Below, in pieces: positions 44,088 to 52,791 of a stretch of DNA of 64,000 nucleotides. The stretch covers positions 62,001-126,000 of the forward strand of contig CAWJPY010000011.1 of assembly GCA_963844865.1 (NCBI GenBank). Direction: 5' to 3'. A program made the position numbers and the translations under genes. Each line of letters starts with the position of its first letter. Position 1 is the stretch's first letter. This stretch comes from CAWJPY01 sp963844865 (GTDB lineage Bacteria; Acidobacteriota; Thermoanaerobaculia; Thermoanaerobaculales; Sulfomarinibacteraceae). The notes below the pieces were generated by a model. That model ran no database searches, was not told the DNA's origin, and saw nothing but the letters and a program-made list of their open reading frames with translations.

Positions 44088-44711
44088 ATGAGAACATTCT
44101 GGACAGTGATCCTGCTGTTGGGCATTGCTGCGACCGAGGTCGGTGCGGCGTCTCCCGGCGCGTTCTCGCCCCCCGCGACAGGGGGCGGCCTGCAGGGCAT
44201 CGTCCATCGCATCAGCCGCGAGCATGGCGTGGACCCGCGGCTGGCCGACGCGGTGGTGCGGGTCGAGTCCGCCTACGATCCCAATGCGGTGAGCCGCCGC
44301 GGCGCTCTGGGACTGATGCAGCTCATGCCCGCGACCGCCCGCCGTCTCGCCGTGGACGACCCCTTCGATCCCGAGGACAACGTCCGGGGCGGGGTCCGGG
44401 AGGTGGCTCGGCTGCTCGAGCGCTATGCCGGGGATCTGCCGCTGGTGCTGGCCGCCTACAACGCGGGCGAGGGCGCGGTCGACCGCTTCGGCGGCGTGCC
44501 TCCGTTCGCCGAGACGCAGAGCTACGTGACCCGGGTCATGAGCCTCTACACCGGGCGCCCCTACCGACTCGCGAGCACGCGCTCCGCGCCGGTGCGGATG
44601 CGGCGGGACACTGCGGGGAAGGTCGTGATCACGAACGTGTCCCGCTCCGAGGGGGGCGCGACGCTGCCTTCCGGGGGGAAACGCCTGGCGGGGGGCTTCG
44701 GGTCGCGCTAG
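44088..44711 (+). CDS. Periplasmic lytic transglycosylase (SLT domain)
   Basis: A 207-residue exported protein with a signal peptide (TVILLLGIAATEVGAAS). The Slt-type domain begins at about residue 35, with catalytic Glu60 in VRVESAYDPNAVS followed by GALGLMQLMPATA and AAYNAGEGAV. It cleaves peptidoglycan glycan strands to 1,6-anhydro products. A CATAAT -10-like element lies 20 bases upstream of the ATG. The tail (about 155-207) is basic and low in structure. Confidence 0.92.
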   Translation: MRTFWTVILLLGIAATEVGAASPGAFSPPATGGGLQGIVHRISREHGVDPRLADAVVRVESAYDPNAVSRRGALGLMQLMPATARRLAVDDPFDPEDNVRGGVREVARLLERYAGDLPLVLAAYNAGEGAVDRFGGVPPFAETQSYVTRVMSLYTGRPYRLASTRSAPVRMRRDTAGKVVITNVSRSEGGATLPSGGKRLAGGFGSR

Positions 44712-44730
44712 CGGTCGGCGGCCGTCCGCC

Positions 44731-45477
44731 TCACAGGAGCCGGCTGCTGATGAAGCGTTCGATCCGGAAGCGGCCGTCCTCCCTCAGGTGGAGGAAGCGG
44801 ATGCCGAGGCCCTGAACCCCCTCGCGCTCGCCGGATGCGCGGCGGACGATCTCGGCCGTGCCCTCGATGGGGCGAGGATCCGCCGGAAGGCAGAACAGCA
44901 GGTCAAAGCGGGCCCCCGGGGCGAACTGCTCCGCGCCACGCAGGAGCATGCCCGAGACCGACAGGTTGACGGTCTGGTAGAGCGAGCGGTCGCGACCGCC
45001 CTGGACCTCCACGTCCGCGTACACCAGAGCGCGCATGGCGACCCTGGGGGCCACGTCGAGGAGATCGCCGATGGCCTGCCAGAGGCGGGAGGTGGCCCAG
45101 TCCATGCCCACCGCGCGGTTCGCGCCCAGGGCCACCAGGCTTTGGGCAGCCTCCAGGAAGCCCGGTTCGGCGAGGAGCAGGAGGCCGGCGTTGCGGCTGC
45201 CCGAGGTGGGGTCGCGCACCGCGTCCAGCAACGTGCCGATGTCGATCTGCGGGGCGGGGTAGCCCACGATGAGGAGCTCGAAGGAGGTCCCCATCACCAG
45301 GTCGGGCACGAAGTCGGTGGCGTCCACGGCGTGGACGTCGAACTCGGCCCGGCGCAGCATGGGTGCGACCTTGCCCACGCTGCCCTCGAGGGCACCCACC
45401 AGGAGCACGTGGCGGTGCCCGTTGCCGCTGCCGGCGTCGACTGGAACCTCGTCCTCTGGTCGTGTCCTGACGCTCAT
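44731..45477 (-). CDS. Receiver-like plus PilZ domain protein
   Basis: A 248-residue protein. The N-terminal half (about 22-135) resembles a response-regulator fold with an acid residue pattern (VDATDF, LLIVGYPAPQIDIG) but without a clear phosphorylatable Asp-Lys set. The C-terminal half (about 150-245) is a PilZ domain with the NxSxxG motif in TVNLSVSGMLLRG. The RxxxR part of the c-di-GMP site is not obvious, so nucleotide binding is uncertain. It converges on the lytic transglycosylase gene, 20 bases apart. Confidence 0.75.
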   Translation of the reverse strand: MSVRTRPEDEVPVDAGSGNGHRHVLLVGALEGSVGKVAPMLRRAEFDVHAVDATDFVPDLVMGTSFELLIVGYPAPQIDIGTLLDAVRDPTSGSRNAGLLLLAEPGFLEAAQSLVALGANRAVGMDWATSRLWQAIGDLLDVAPRVAMRALVYADVEVQGGRDRSLYQTVNLSVSGMLLRGAEQFAPGARFDLLFCLPADPRPIEGTAEIVRRASGEREGVQGLGIRFLHLREDGRFRIERFISSRLL

Positions 45478-45602
45478 GGTCGCCTCGCGGGGTCGAGCCG
45501 TCCGCCGCGACGCAGGGCGTCGGCGTCGGCATTGGACCCTCGACCTCTCAGTACCCCCGTCCCGGTCGGCAAATACGGGGGCGTCTCCATGGGGCCTCGA
45601 TG

Positions 45603-45611
45603 TGCTAGCAT
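45603..45611 (+). promoter_or_regulatory. Extended -10 of the LPS glycosyltransferase gene
   Basis: TGC-TAGCAT ends 9 bases before the ATG at 45621, predicting a leader of about three bases. The 14-mer TGTGCTAGCATGCG is identical to that before pyrR. Confidence 0.45.
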
Positions 45612-45620
45612 GCGCGCGAC

Positions 45621-46577
45621 ATGGGAGACGGCGAGGGGCACACGGCGAGTCCGGGACACGACACGGCGAGCGACGACGGGCGTACGGCTGACGGCCGACG
45701 GCGGCCCAAGGTGTCGGGCGTCGTGACCTGCTTCAACGAAGAGCACAACATCGCCGCCTGCATCGAATCCATGCTGTGGTGCGACGAGATCGTCGTTGTG
45801 GACTCCCACTCCACCGATCGCACGCCCGAGATCGCCACCTCCTACGACAAGGTCCGGTTCCTTCAGCGCGAGTACTACGGCGCTGGCGCCCAGAAGAACT
45901 GGGCGCTGCGGCATGTCACGCACGACTGGGTGTTCCTCCTCGATGCCGACGAGCGCTGCACGCCAGAGCTGAAGGACGAGCTGGAAGACCTGCTGGCCCG
46001 TGGCCCCGAGCACGCCGCCTACACCATCAACCGCGACGTGTACTTCCTGGGCCGGCGCATCCGCTACTCGGGGTGGCAGCACGATCGGGTGGCCCGTCTT
46101 TTCAGGCGGGGCGCTGCGTACTACGAAAACCGTCGTGTCCACTCGCTCCTCCACACCAACGGCGAGGCGCCCCTGCTCAGGCGGTCCATCGAGCACCACA
46201 TGGTGGACCGCAGCTTCGACGAGTACGCGTTCCGGATCGCCCGCTACGGGTACTGGGGGGCGGCGCAGTGCTGGCGCGACGGCACCCGGTGCAGTGCCCT
46301 CGCCGTCGCCCTGCGGCCTCTCTGGCGGTTCATCCGCACCTACGTCCTGCAGCGAGGGTTCCTGGACGGCGCGCGCGGCCTGGTGTTCTGTGTCCTGCAG
46401 GCTTATGGGACGTACATGAAGTTCGCCATCCTCTGGGGCTGGCAGGTCAACCATGCCCGAGGCATCGACCCTCAGCTGCCCGACTTCGACGAGGACGACA
46501 GGACCTGGGAGGGTCTGCAGCGCATCGTCGGGCGGGAGTCGGAGGAGAGGGCGGCGGAGGCCGAGCCGGTGCGCTAG
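45621..46577 (+). CDS. Family 2 glycosyltransferase, LPS-core type
   Basis: A 318-residue inverting GT-A enzyme. After a polar 30-residue N-terminus come SGVVTCFNEEHNIAACIES, EIVVVDSHSTDRT, AGAQKNWAL and the metal-binding FLLDADER. This pattern matches WaaE/KdtX-like transferases that add glucose or heptose to the LPS inner core. The C-terminus has an amphipathic or membrane-associated segment (FCVLQAYGTYMKFAILWGW). It lies 90 bases before the lipid A flippase gene msbA, which supports the LPS role. No usual ribosome site precedes the ATG. Confidence 0.88.
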   Translation: MGDGEGHTASPGHDTASDDGRTADGRRRPKVSGVVTCFNEEHNIAACIESMLWCDEIVVVDSHSTDRTPEIATSYDKVRFLQREYYGAGAQKNWALRHVTHDWVFLLDADERCTPELKDELEDLLARGPEHAAYTINRDVYFLGRRIRYSGWQHDRVARLFRRGAAYYENRRVHSLLHTNGEAPLLRRSIEHHMVDRSFDEYAFRIARYGYWGAAQCWRDGTRCSALAVALRPLWRFIRTYVLQRGFLDGARGLVFCVLQAYGTYMKFAILWGWQVNHARGIDPQLPDFDEDDRTWEGLQRIVGRESEERAAEAEPVR

Positions 46578-46667
46578 CCGAGAGCGTGTGCGGTCGCCCC
46601 GCGGCCACGTTCAGCCCATTCCTGGGTACACTCATGGCTGCCGCCCGCGAGGCGGCGAAGAGAGCGA

Positions 46668-48410
46668 GTGGTGAAAGAGTTCCTGAAACGGTTCGCGCCC
46701 TACTTCAAGGACTACATACCGCGCTTCGTGCAGGCGGTGATCGGTGTCGTCATGGTGGCGGCCTCCACCGGGGCCATCACCTACCTGATCCGATCGGTCC
46801 TGGACGACATCTTCATCCGCAAGGACCGCGCCGCCCTGATGCTGCTGCCCCCCATCATCATCGGCCTCTATCTGATGCAGGGCATCGGTCGCTACGCCCA
46901 GACGTACCAGCTCGCGTGGATCGGCGAGGACGTGGTGCGTCGGATGCGCAACCAGCTCCTGGAGCACGTGCTCTCCCTCGACCTCTCCTTCTTCAACACC
47001 TTTCGGGGGGGCGAGCTCATCTCGAGGGTCACCAACGACATCAACCGCGTCCGCATGGCGGTGTCCCAGCACATCTCGGTGGTGGCGCGGGAGAGCCTGG
47101 TGATCGTGGCGCTGATCGGCGTGGCCATCATCCAGAGCCCACGGCTCTCGTTCTTCGGCCTGGTGGTGCTGCCGGCTGCAGCCTACCCCCTGATGTGGTT
47201 GGCGACCCGGATCAAGAAGCTGGCGCACCGCTCCCAGGAGAAGGACGCGGACATCACCGCGCGGCTGTCCGAGATCTTCAACAACATGGAGATCATCAAG
47301 GCGCACCACTCGGAGGCCTACGAGAGTGAACGCTTCGCGCGCGACAACCTGGAGTTCCGCCGCATCAACATGAAGGGGGTCCGCGCCCGGGAGCTGGCGA
47401 GCCCCATCATGGAGTTCGTGGGCTCCATTGCCGTGGCCATGGTGATCGTCGTGGGGGGCTCCCAGGTCATCGACGGCAGGCTGACGCCGGGACAGTTCAT
47501 GTCCTTCGCCGCCGCCCTGTTCATGATCTACACCCCGATCAAGCGGATCTCAGTGGTGTACAACGGCATGTACGAGGCGGTGGCGGCGTCGGAGCGGATC
47601 TTCGCCCTCATGGAACGTCAGCCGGCCATCACCGGTGGCGCCCGCCGGCTCGACGAGCCGGTGCGGTCGGTGGAGTTCCGGGGCGTCGGCCTCAGCTACG
47701 CCACCACTCCCGCCCTGCATGACGTCTCCCTGGACGTGCGGCGCGGCGAGACGGTGGCCCTGGTGGGAGACAGTGGCGGGGGCAAGACGTCACTGGTCAA
47801 CCTGATCCTCAGGCTCTACGACCCCACCGCCGGGCAGGTGCTGATCAACGGCACGGATATCCGCGAGTTCAACCTCCGCGACCTGCGGTCGAAGATCGGT
47901 ATCGTCACCCAGCGTGTCTTCATCTTCAACGACACCGTGGCCGCCAACGTGGCCTACGGCAGCGAGATCGATCCCGACCGGGTGCGGGCCGCGCTGGAGA
48001 GTGCGGGCGCATGGCAGTTCGTGTCCCGTATGCGGGGTGGTCTCGACGCCGTCCTGGACGAGTTCGGCACGAATCTCTCGGGCGGCCAGCGGCAACGTCT
48101 GGCGATCGCTCGAGCCATGTACAAGAAGCCCGACATCCTCATCCTGGACGAGGCCACGAGCGCGCTGGACAACCGGACCGAGGCGGCGATCCAGGAGTCC
48201 CTCCGGGGGATCACGCCGGACAAGCTCACCTTCATCATCGCCCACCGCCTGACCACCGTCGACCTGGCTGACCGCATCTACGTGGTGAGCGACGGGCGGT
48301 TGGTGGGTGCGGGCACCAAGAGCGAGCTGCTGCGCGACTGCCCCGAGTATCAGCGGCTGGCCACCGTCACGCCGCCTCGGCCCGGAACGCCTGCCCTCGG
48401 TCGCGGCTGA
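46668..48410 (+). CDS. msbA: Lipid A/LPS export ABC transporter, MsbA type
   Basis: A 580-residue half-transporter. Six transmembrane helices span residues about 15-310. The nucleotide-binding domain follows, with Walker A GDSGGGKT (about 366-373), the signature LSGGQ (about 470-474), Walker B ILILDEAT and the His of IIAHRLTT. The length and fused TMD-NBD layout match MsbA, which flips lipid A-core across the inner membrane. Drug-export homologues look alike, but the flanking LPS genes favour MsbA. The start is one of two adjacent GTG codons. Confidence 0.9.
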   Translation: MVKEFLKRFAPYFKDYIPRFVQAVIGVVMVAASTGAITYLIRSVLDDIFIRKDRAALMLLPPIIIGLYLMQGIGRYAQTYQLAWIGEDVVRRMRNQLLEHVLSLDLSFFNTFRGGELISRVTNDINRVRMAVSQHISVVARESLVIVALIGVAIIQSPRLSFFGLVVLPAAAYPLMWLATRIKKLAHRSQEKDADITARLSEIFNNMEIIKAHHSEAYESERFARDNLEFRRINMKGVRARELASPIMEFVGSIAVAMVIVVGGSQVIDGRLTPGQFMSFAAALFMIYTPIKRISVVYNGMYEAVAASERIFALMERQPAITGGARRLDEPVRSVEFRGVGLSYATTPALHDVSLDVRRGETVALVGDSGGGKTSLVNLILRLYDPTAGQVLINGTDIREFNLRDLRSKIGIVTQRVFIFNDTVAANVAYGSEIDPDRVRAALESAGAWQFVSRMRGGLDAVLDEFGTNLSGGQRQRLAIARAMYKKPDILILDEATSALDNRTEAAIQESLRGITPDKLTFIIAHRLTTVDLADRIYVVSDGRLVGAGTKSELLRDCPEYQRLATVTPPRPGTPALGRG

Positions 48411-48515
48411 CGACGCTCGCTTCGGGAAGACAGGACCGGTGCCAGGCACCGTCGAAGACGGTTCGAGCACCTCTTTCGCTCCACTTGCGGCGGTGCCTGG
48501 CACCGGCTCTGGGGC
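48411..48515. repeat. Family A repeat copy 7 between convergent genes
   Basis: ACCGGTGCCAGGCACCGTC (48436-48454) and GCGGTGCCTGGCACCGG (48490-48506) bracket a 35-base spacer. This is the best-conserved copy; both outer palindromes are perfect. It could act as a two-way terminator by position, though it lacks a T run. Confidence 0.65.
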
Positions 48516-49748
48516 CTACCCGCTGCGGTCGGCGCCCTCGACCTCCCAGAAGATGCTCCGCCCCCGTGCGGAGATCACTCCCGCGACGGTGGCGAAGAGG
48601 GTCAGGGGAAGCTGCTTGTGCAGGTAGGGATCGCCGACGAAGCCGAGGAGGAAGACCGCGGCGAGGATGACCGCGGCGACGCGGTCCTCTCGGTCGGTGT
48701 AGGGGCCCCACACCAGACAGGCGAACATGCCGAGGAGCACGGCGGCGCCCACGAGCCCTACCTCGCTGGCGGTCTGCAGGTACTGGTTGTGGAGGTGGGG
48801 GAACCAGTACACGGCGCTCTTCAGGTCCTCGTAGCGAGTGTCGAGGAGGTGGCGGAAGCCCGTCATGTTGTCGACCGGGCCGGCGCCGAGGATGGGATGC
48901 TCGCGGATCAGGTCGAGGGCAACGATGATGCCCGCCACGCGCTTGCCGAGGTTCCCGTGATACTGATGCTCCACCAGGGCCCGGCGGAGGTCGGAGGCGC
49001 CGGTCTCCAGGCGGCGGTGCAGCCCCGGGATCGCAGCGTAGGTGAGGGCGAGCCCGAGCAGGACGGCGAGGAGACCCGCGGTCACCGTGCGCCCAGGACG
49101 CCGGGCGAGGTAGATCGGCACCAGGATCAGCAGCGTGCCCGCGAAGGCAACCTGGCCGCTGCGGCCGATGTTGATCACCAGCCCGCCGGTGATGACGGCG
49201 GACGCCGCGAGCCAGATTGTGCGCCGCCGCCAGCTCCCCGCGGCGACGATCGCGTGGTTGAGGGCGAGGAGGGCCGCCACCGCGAGGACGACGCTGAAGT
49301 CCAGGTGGGACATGGTGGGCGAAGGGTTTCCCGGATAAGCCTGACGGAACCGGATCACGCCCCAAAACACCGCGCTCTCCAGGAGCACGGCGAGGATCGT
49401 GCCCGCCGCCAGGGCCGGGAGTGCCAGCCGCCGGAAGGGACCTCGCAGGGAGGTTGCGATGACGGGGACCAGAAGCAGGTAACGGAACTTGCTGACGTAG
49501 TCGAAGGCCGCGCCGGGGTCGCTGGACCACGCGATCGACAGCAGGTAGAGAGCGATGAAGGCCAGCACGGCCAGGGTCAGGGCATGGTGGCGGAGGACCG
49601 CCAGCTTGGCCCTGAAGCGACCCTCGAAGAACCAGAGCAGGGTGACGAGGGGAGCGGCCAGGCCCGCCCACTTCCGGTACAGGGGGATCGAGAAGAGGAG
49701 GACCAGAACGAGAATGTTGAGGTAGGTGTTGACTCGACGCCCCGTCAT
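48516..49748 (-). CDS. O-antigen ligase/polymerase-like membrane protein (WaaL/Wzy superfamily)
   Basis: A 410-residue inner-membrane protein with about 12 hydrophobic helices and a large periplasmic loop near residues 290-350. It includes PHLHNQYLQTASEVGLVGA, typical of the Wzy_C/WaaL family. Members join O-antigen to lipid A-core or polymerise it. The start ATG at 49748 follows GGACGGTGACG. A TATAGT with TGC extension lies 35 bases upstream. The gene converges with msbA. Confidence 0.88.
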   Translation of the reverse strand: MTGRRVNTYLNILVLVLLFSIPLYRKWAGLAAPLVTLLWFFEGRFRAKLAVLRHHALTLAVLAFIALYLLSIAWSSDPGAAFDYVSKFRYLLLVPVIATSLRGPFRRLALPALAAGTILAVLLESAVFWGVIRFRQAYPGNPSPTMSHLDFSVVLAVAALLALNHAIVAAGSWRRRTIWLAASAVITGGLVINIGRSGQVAFAGTLLILVPIYLARRPGRTVTAGLLAVLLGLALTYAAIPGLHRRLETGASDLRRALVEHQYHGNLGKRVAGIIVALDLIREHPILGAGPVDNMTGFRHLLDTRYEDLKSAVYWFPHLHNQYLQTASEVGLVGAAVLLGMFACLVWGPYTDREDRVAAVILAAVFLLGFVGDPYLHKQLPLTLFATVAGVISARGRSIFWEVEGADRSG

Positions 49749-49782
49749 CGTCACCGTCCGCCCGACCGCGCTCCGGCTCCGG

Positions 49783-49791
49783 ACTATAGCA
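49783..49791 (-). promoter_or_regulatory. Extended -10 of the O-antigen-ligase-like gene
   Basis: On the minus strand TGC-TATAGT; initiation near 49776 gives a leader of about 28 bases. Confidence 0.5.
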
Positions 49792-49816
49792 GAGGGCGTA
49801 CGAGTCCCCTCCCGAC

Positions 49817-50632
49817 CTAGGAGGCGGCGCTGGTGAGCTCCTCTTGCGGGGCGCGGGAGCGGCCGCGGCGGATGGAGCGCTCGAGCCGGCGCGCGACGTC
49901 GCGCTCGAGACGCTCCAGGAGGTGATGGCGGTCGATGCCCATCTCGGAGAGGTCCTCCGCAACAACGTCGAACATGGGCGGGACTCGGTCGAGGACGGCC
50001 CGCGCGCGGCGGTGGACGGTGGCCTCGGCCGCCGGTGACCCGGCACTCCCATCGGGTGCCAGCTCGCCGAAGACGTCCTCCATGTAGATCTGGTTGAAGC
50101 CGAGGTGGCGGGCCTCGTCGGTGAGGATGCCGTGGCAGATGTCGGACAGCACGGGATCCAGGTCGAGGCGCACGAGCTCTTCCAACACCAGCTTGGCCAG
50201 GACCTCGCTCACCAGGACGCCTGCGAGCCACTCGGCGGGCTCGCGGGAGGCGATCTGGCTCTGGAACAGGTACCCCGACTGGAAGCGGCGGATGGGCAGG
50301 GGCTCCCGGCCGAGGCGCACGTAGAAGCGGGTGAAGAGCTCGGTGTGGCGGGCCTCGTCCACGGCCCACGTCGTGAGGTAGAACTGGCCCTCCACCTCCG
50401 ACCGATGCCCGAGGATGGGGATCAGGGAGGACACCGAGTACAGGGCCGCCTGCTCGCCCATGAGCACCGGCGTCAGCACCCGCGCGAGCTGGTCCCTGAG
50501 TCGGTCCGAGACCAGCCGCTGGGGACGGGACCAGTCAACGTCCTCCGCCGACCACTGGGAGCGCAACGCCTTGTGCCAGAGGGCGAGCTGCCGGCGCCGG
50601 TTGAGATCGGGGAGCACCTTGTAGATGTTCAT
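49817..50632 (-). CDS. Ferritin-like diiron protein (AurF/R2-like), function unknown
   Basis: A 271-residue helical protein with two metal-ligand sets: Glu in MGEQAALY plus DEARHTELF, and Glu in SEVLAKLVLEELV plus DEARHLGFNQ. Paired ExxH motifs on a four-helix bundle define carboxylate-bridged diiron enzymes such as AurF-type oxygenases and ribonucleotide reductase R2-like proteins. The reaction is not evident. The ATG at 50632 has GAGGTGG upstream; the longer frame to 50746 adds an Arg-rich unlikely extension. It is divergent from the VOC/radical SAM pair. Confidence 0.72.
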   Translation of the reverse strand: MNIYKVLPDLNRRRQLALWHKALRSQWSAEDVDWSRPQRLVSDRLRDQLARVLTPVLMGEQAALYSVSSLIPILGHRSEVEGQFYLTTWAVDEARHTELFTRFYVRLGREPLPIRRFQSGYLFQSQIASREPAEWLAGVLVSEVLAKLVLEELVRLDLDPVLSDICHGILTDEARHLGFNQIYMEDVFGELAPDGSAGSPAAEATVHRRARAVLDRVPPMFDVVAEDLSEMGIDRHHLLERLERDVARRLERSIRRGRSRAPQEELTSAAS

Positions 50633-50786
50633 GTCCACCTCGTGTCGTCTCGCAGCGGAAGGGGTACGAGGAATCAATCGTGTTCGTAACCCGAGACGGG
50701 AGAGGGCTATTCCGCGCCCGCGTCCACGGGAGGGCCCGACGACCACAGGGCGGGGGAAGACCGAATTGAGAGCCGCTCCTGAGCTG

Positions 50787-50795
50787 TGTTACAGT
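50787..50795 (+). promoter_or_regulatory. Extended -10 of the VOC-radical SAM pair
   Basis: TGT-TACAGT ends 10 bases before the ATG at 50806, predicting a near-leaderless message. Confidence 0.4.
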
Positions 50796-50805
50796 TCGCG
50801 CCGTC

Positions 50806-51288
50806 ATGGAAGGGCCCGCTCAGCCTGCATGCGCCACGCGTGGCGGGACCCTCGGCGCTCAGCTCGGTATGGCTTTCCACCACGTGGGCGTGGCGGTACG
50901 CGACCTGGACGCGGCCCTCGACACCTACGTCGGGGTGTTCGGGTTCGAGCCCGTGGCGGAGCCTGTCGAGGTTCCCTCGGAGCACGTCCGCGTGTGCTTT
51001 CTGCGGGCCGCGCCCGGCGTCATGATCGAGCTCGTGGAGGGCCTGGACGAGCACTCTCCGGTCCGTGAGCTTCTCCAGCGCACCGGCGCCGGCACGTATC
51101 ACATCTGCTATCAGGTGGACGATCTGGACGTCGCCCTCTCCACCCTGAGAGGCCGTCGTTTCCTGCCCTTCAAGCGTTTCCAGGTGGAGACCACGGGCCC
51201 CAGCCGGTTCGCCTTCCTGCTCACCCCCGACCGCCAGCTGTTCGAGCTCTGCGAGGCGCCCGCCGGAAAGGCAGTGGTCCATGAGTGA
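50806..51288 (+). CDS. VOC (glyoxalase/methylmalonyl-CoA epimerase-like) protein
   Basis: A 160-residue single-subunit vicinal-oxygen-chelate protein with two beta-alpha-beta modules. Candidate metal ligands are His in FHHVGVAVRDL, Glu in MIELVEGL, His in YHICYQVDDL and Glu in QLFELCEA, the pattern of methylmalonyl-CoA epimerase. The first 21 residues are not conserved in the family. An internal ATG at 50869 gives the canonical N-terminus but has no ribosome site. It overlaps the radical SAM gene by eight bases, so the two work together or are co-expressed. Confidence 0.75.
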   Translation: MEGPAQPACATRGGTLGAQLGMAFHHVGVAVRDLDAALDTYVGVFGFEPVAEPVEVPSEHVRVCFLRAAPGVMIELVEGLDEHSPVRELLQRTGAGTYHICYQVDDLDVALSTLRGRRFLPFKRFQVETTGPSRFAFLLTPDRQLFELCEAPAGKAVVHE

Positions 51289-52495
51289 CGGTTCCTACAC
51301 CTTCAACAACCTCTTCTTCGAGGCGACCCGCCGCTGCAACCTGGCCTGCCCCATGTGCATGGCATCGTCGAATGACCAGCGGCGGGTGGCGGAGAGCGAG
51401 GGGAGGCAGCTCTCGACCGAGGAGATCGAGCGCCACGTGCTGGCCACCGCTCACGAGATCGGCGTCGAGACCATCACCTGGAGCGGCGGGGAGTTCGTCC
51501 TGCGGCCGGACGCGGTGGAGCTGGTCCGCCTGGCCACGGCGCACGGCTACTCCTCCATCATCGCCACCAACGGCACCCGCATGGACCGTGCCACGCTCCA
51601 GAAGCTCGACGCAGCGGCCGGCGGCTCCCTGGTGGTGGCGGTGGGCATCAACTCCATCGACGAGCACAACCGGCACACCAGGGACGCGGACTGCGACGTG
51701 GCGTTCTCCGTGCTCGACCTGTGCGAGGAGCTCGGCATCCGCCGCAACGTGGTCGTGACGATCGGCCAGCACAACATGGACAGCCTGGACGCCACCCTGG
51801 ACTGGCTGGAGCAGAAGGGCATTCCCTACAATCGGTCTCCGTTCACCGCCCGGGGCGGGGGGCGTGCGTACTGGGAGAAGATGCGCTTCACCCGTGACGA
51901 CATGGAGCGGGTGATCCATCCGGCCCTGCGCAAGCATCCCCTCGGCTACATCAGCTACACGCCGTTCTTCCTGGCGCCGGAGGTGCACGAGCGCTACTCC
52001 AAGGGCGCCCGCAACGTGACCGTGCCCCAGAACCCCTCCATCGGTTGCTGGTGTGGGACCTGGCTCGCCCTCTCCGCGGAGGGCGACGTGTCGCCCTGCG
52101 CCATCCTGCTCGACGACGTAGTCTGCGGCAACGTGCGTGACGCCAGCTTCCGGGAGATCATCGACGCCAGCCCCGTCTTCCAGCGCGTCCTGGACCGCAC
52201 CCAGCTCGAGGGCAAGTGCGGTCGATGCCGCTACAAGTTCACCTGCGGTGGCTGCCGCGCCATGGCCTACTACGAGCACGGCGACGTCATGGCCGAGGAT
52301 CCCACCTGCTTCTTCGAGCCGGTGGACGAGACGACGGTCTCTCCCCACGAGGAGGAGACCAACCGGATGTTCAAGCGCTACGCTTTCATGGTGCGGTACG
52401 CCGATTCCAAGCGCAACCTCATCGTGCGCGAGATCGGTCCGGACGGCGAGGTGACCGACGAGGCGGGTCCCTTCGACCAGAAGGGTCGCGCCTGA
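51281..52495 (+). CDS. Radical SAM/SPASM domain protein
   Basis: A 404-residue protein. The radical SAM cluster motif CxxxCxxC is Cys19-23-26 (RRCNLACPMC), followed by TWSGGEFVLRPD (GGE motif). A C-terminal SPASM-type domain (about 260-360) has Cys residues in GCWCGTW, SPCAILL, VCGNV and CGRCRYKFTCGGCRA, binding one or two extra Fe-S clusters. SPASM proteins usually modify peptides or build cofactors (PqqE-like). No obvious short precursor peptide is seen nearby. The partner is the overlapping VOC gene. Confidence 0.88.
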   Translation: MSDGSYTFNNLFFEATRRCNLACPMCMASSNDQRRVAESEGRQLSTEEIERHVLATAHEIGVETITWSGGEFVLRPDAVELVRLATAHGYSSIIATNGTRMDRATLQKLDAAAGGSLVVAVGINSIDEHNRHTRDADCDVAFSVLDLCEELGIRRNVVVTIGQHNMDSLDATLDWLEQKGIPYNRSPFTARGGGRAYWEKMRFTRDDMERVIHPALRKHPLGYISYTPFFLAPEVHERYSKGARNVTVPQNPSIGCWCGTWLALSAEGDVSPCAILLDDVVCGNVRDASFREIIDASPVFQRVLDRTQLEGKCGRCRYKFTCGGCRAMAYYEHGDVMAEDPTCFFEPVDETTVSPHEEETNRMFKRYAFMVRYADSKRNLIVREIGPDGEVTDEAGPFDQKGRA

Positions 52496-52791
52496 GCCCC
52501 TGTTTCCACCCGCGTCCGCGTCCGCGTCCGAATCAGCGGCAGCGAACAAAAACGCAGAGGCGCGAAGACGCAGAGCCGCCCACCCAGCCGACTCTTGAGC
52601 GGCGCCCGCGGCCCAACGGGCCTCGCGAGAACGGCGCGTCGCGCGGGCGTGCCACTGGTGACACTTTCGCGCGAGACCGCGAACCGATCCTGGGTCGTTT
52701 TCGGGCGGAACGTGTCAGCGGTGGCAACCTCGGGGAAGGCGTCCATAGAAGGGCCCATCGAAGCTCGCCATGAGGCCTCCAGCCGTGGGAC
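52496..52791. repeat. Spacer with family C tract and family B repeat copy 4
   Basis: Family C covers about 52503-52555. Family B covers 52649-52741: GTGCCACTGGTGAC, a long inner arm starting ACACTTTCGC and ending GCGGAACGTGTC, then AGCGGTGGCAACCTCGGGGA. No gene. Confidence 0.6.

Noticed and set aside
48436..48506. Family A repeats as rho-independent terminators
   Set aside because: They lack T runs and occur also between divergent genes and upstream of promoters.
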